DNA from: Pseudoalteromonas piscicida
GTDB taxonomy: Bacteria > Pseudomonadota > Gammaproteobacteria > Enterobacterales > Alteromonadaceae
Assembly: GCF_002208135.1 (NCBI RefSeq)
Contig: NZ_CP021647.1
Coordinates: 1,119,501 to 1,183,500, forward strand
DNA: 64,000 nt
Direction of reading: 5' to 3'
Every line of letters begins with the position of its first letter. The stretch's first letter is position 1. Below are positions 63,212 to 64,000 of the stretch, piece after piece. Below the pieces are notes generated by a model that was not told where the DNA came from, did no database searches, and saw only the letters and a program-made list of their open reading frames with translations. Made by a program: the position numbers and the translations under genes.

Positions 63212-64000
63212 GCAATGTTAACTGTGGTAGGAACGGGTTCACAACGTGATGTTGTTTCTAATGATCGCCGCATAAAGCGGCTCCCACCAAGGGGTTGAAT
63301 CCGTGGTAGGAGCGGGTTCACCCGGCGAGCTTTTCTCTACTGATCGCCGCGTGAAGCGCCTCCCACCAAGGGTTTAAATATGTGGTAGGAACGGGTTCAC
63401 CCCGCGAGCTTTTCTCTAATGACCGCCGCCTAAAGCGGCTCCCACCTAAGGGTTGAATATGTGGTAGGAACGGGTTTACCCGGTGAGCTTTTCTCTAATG
63501 CTCGTCGCATAAAGCGCCTCCCATCAAGGGGTTGAATACGTACTAGGAGCGGATTCACCCCCTCTAATGACCGCCGCCTAAAGCGGCTCCCACCAAGGGT
63601 TTAAATATGTGGTAGGAACGGGTTCACCCGGCGAGCTTTTCTCTACTGATCGCCGCCTAAAGCGCCTCCCACCAAGGGGTTGAATATGTGGTAGGAACGG
63701 GTTTACCCGGTGAGCTTTTCTCTACTGATCGCCGCCTAAAGCGCCTCCCATCAAGGTCTTGAATATGTTGTGGGAGCGGGTTCACCCCGCGAGCTTTTCT
63801 CTAATGACCGCCGCATAAAGTGGCTCCCACCAAGGAGTTGAATACGTGGTAGGAGCGGGTTCACCCCGCGAGCTTTTGATTTGGTTCGCATGGTTATTAT
63901 GTCAACATCATTTGTTCCCAATTTCAAACTAGAAGAATCTCAAACCCTGCACTAGTCTTTATTATGAACGCTTCAATAAAGGCTAGAATCATGAAGTTAA
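63212..64000. other. REP-rich intergenic region to window end
   Basis: Mostly the 79-bp repeat array (63263-63878) plus 120 bases at the end. The last bases (ATG at 63991 with AAAGG upstream) could begin another gene, but too little is present to tell. Confidence 0.5.
63263..63878. repeat. REP-like palindromic repeat array, 79-bp unit, eight copies
   Basis: Units begin at 63263, 63342, 63421, 63500, 63569, 63648, 63727 and 63806. Seven steps are 79 bases except 63500 to 63569, where 10 bases of GAGCTTTTCT-type sequence are lost. The same unit occurs at 57.7 kb. Positions differ between units (for example ...TAGGAACGGGTTCACC... versus ...GGGAGCGGGTTCACC...), so the array has been diverging. 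Each copy can form the CTCCCACC / GGTAGGAG hairpin and the CGGGTTCACCCCG hairpin. Confidence 0.9.

Noticed and set aside
57719..63878. CRISPR array at the 79-bp repeats
   Set aside because: The units are whole repeats without unique spacers and can fold internally; no cas genes.
1..64000. Many other open frames of 60-130 codons on the opposite strand of large genes
   Set aside because: They overlap well-supported genes, lack ribosome binding sites and show no domain-like sequence.

Overview
The window looks like a chromosomal stretch of a marine, chitin-degrading gammaproteobacterium. A Pseudoalteromonas-like organism is my best inference. The reasons are the dense set of secreted multi-domain hydrolases with CBM5/12, PKD and GEVED modules, M4 and M6 metalloproteases, a GbpA-type LPMO next to a ChiA-type chitinase, an NRPS/PKS locus, and the moderate-to-low GC content. 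No rRNA, tRNA or CRISPR was seen.

Region 1 (1-13.6 kb) is the 3' end of a natural-product cluster on the + strand. It runs from the tail of an NRPS carrier domain through a PKS module (KS-AT-ACP) with a terminal thioester reductase, an MFS exporter, a phosphotransferase-fold kinase, an RND adaptor and pump, to a JmjC/cupin-8 oxygenase-like protein. Most starts overlap the preceding stop. A CAAX-type (CPBP) membrane protease follows, then, on the - strand, an MbtH-like protein with an orphan winged-helix regulator. The cluster ends in decayed insertion sequences (IS5-like at 14.06 kb, ISAs1-like at 14.38-15.47 kb).

Region 2 (15.6-27.1 kb) holds two small membrane-associated proteins, then a chitin-utilisation group. 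That group is GbpA-like LPMO, GH18 chitinase and an M4 protease, all carrying C-terminal CBM5/12 modules. Next is a two-gene cassette (frameshifted NlpC/P60-like protein plus an alpha-helical membrane-anchored protein) bracketed by yaeQ and a decayed copy of the yaeQ 3' end, which suggests insertion by duplication.

Region 3 (27.3-40.9 kb, - strand) is the most unusual part. A tight gene series encodes an M4 protease with PKD and GEVED modules, a secreted protein with a C-terminal Hint (intein/hedgehog-like) domain, a GEVED protein and three secreted paralogues. The paralogues show the layout of MACPF/CDC pore-forming proteins of the stonustoxin kind. A large leucine-rich-repeat lipoprotein follows. 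I propose this as a possible undescribed secreted toxin or adhesin system processed by its own protease and Hint domain.

Region 4 (41.4-53.8 kb) contains a lipoprotein, a MacB-like ABC export operon with three different HlyD-type adaptors, the NfeD/QmcA (stomatin-like) pair, a disrupted helical-repeat gene, two tandemly duplicated and diverging lipoproteins, and a nudB / D-threonine-aldolase-like pair.

Region 5 (54-64 kb) has an M6 protease, a soluble PAS-PAS chemotaxis receptor, a choice-of-anchor I lipoprotein with a collagen-like linker, a four-repeat CHRD lipoprotein, a glycerophosphodiester phosphodiesterase family lipoprotein, and two arrays of a 79-bp Pseudomonas-REP-like palindromic repeat.

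Five genes in this window are broken by what looks like loss of one base from a homopolymer run. This may reflect uncorrected sequencing errors rather than real pseudogenes.
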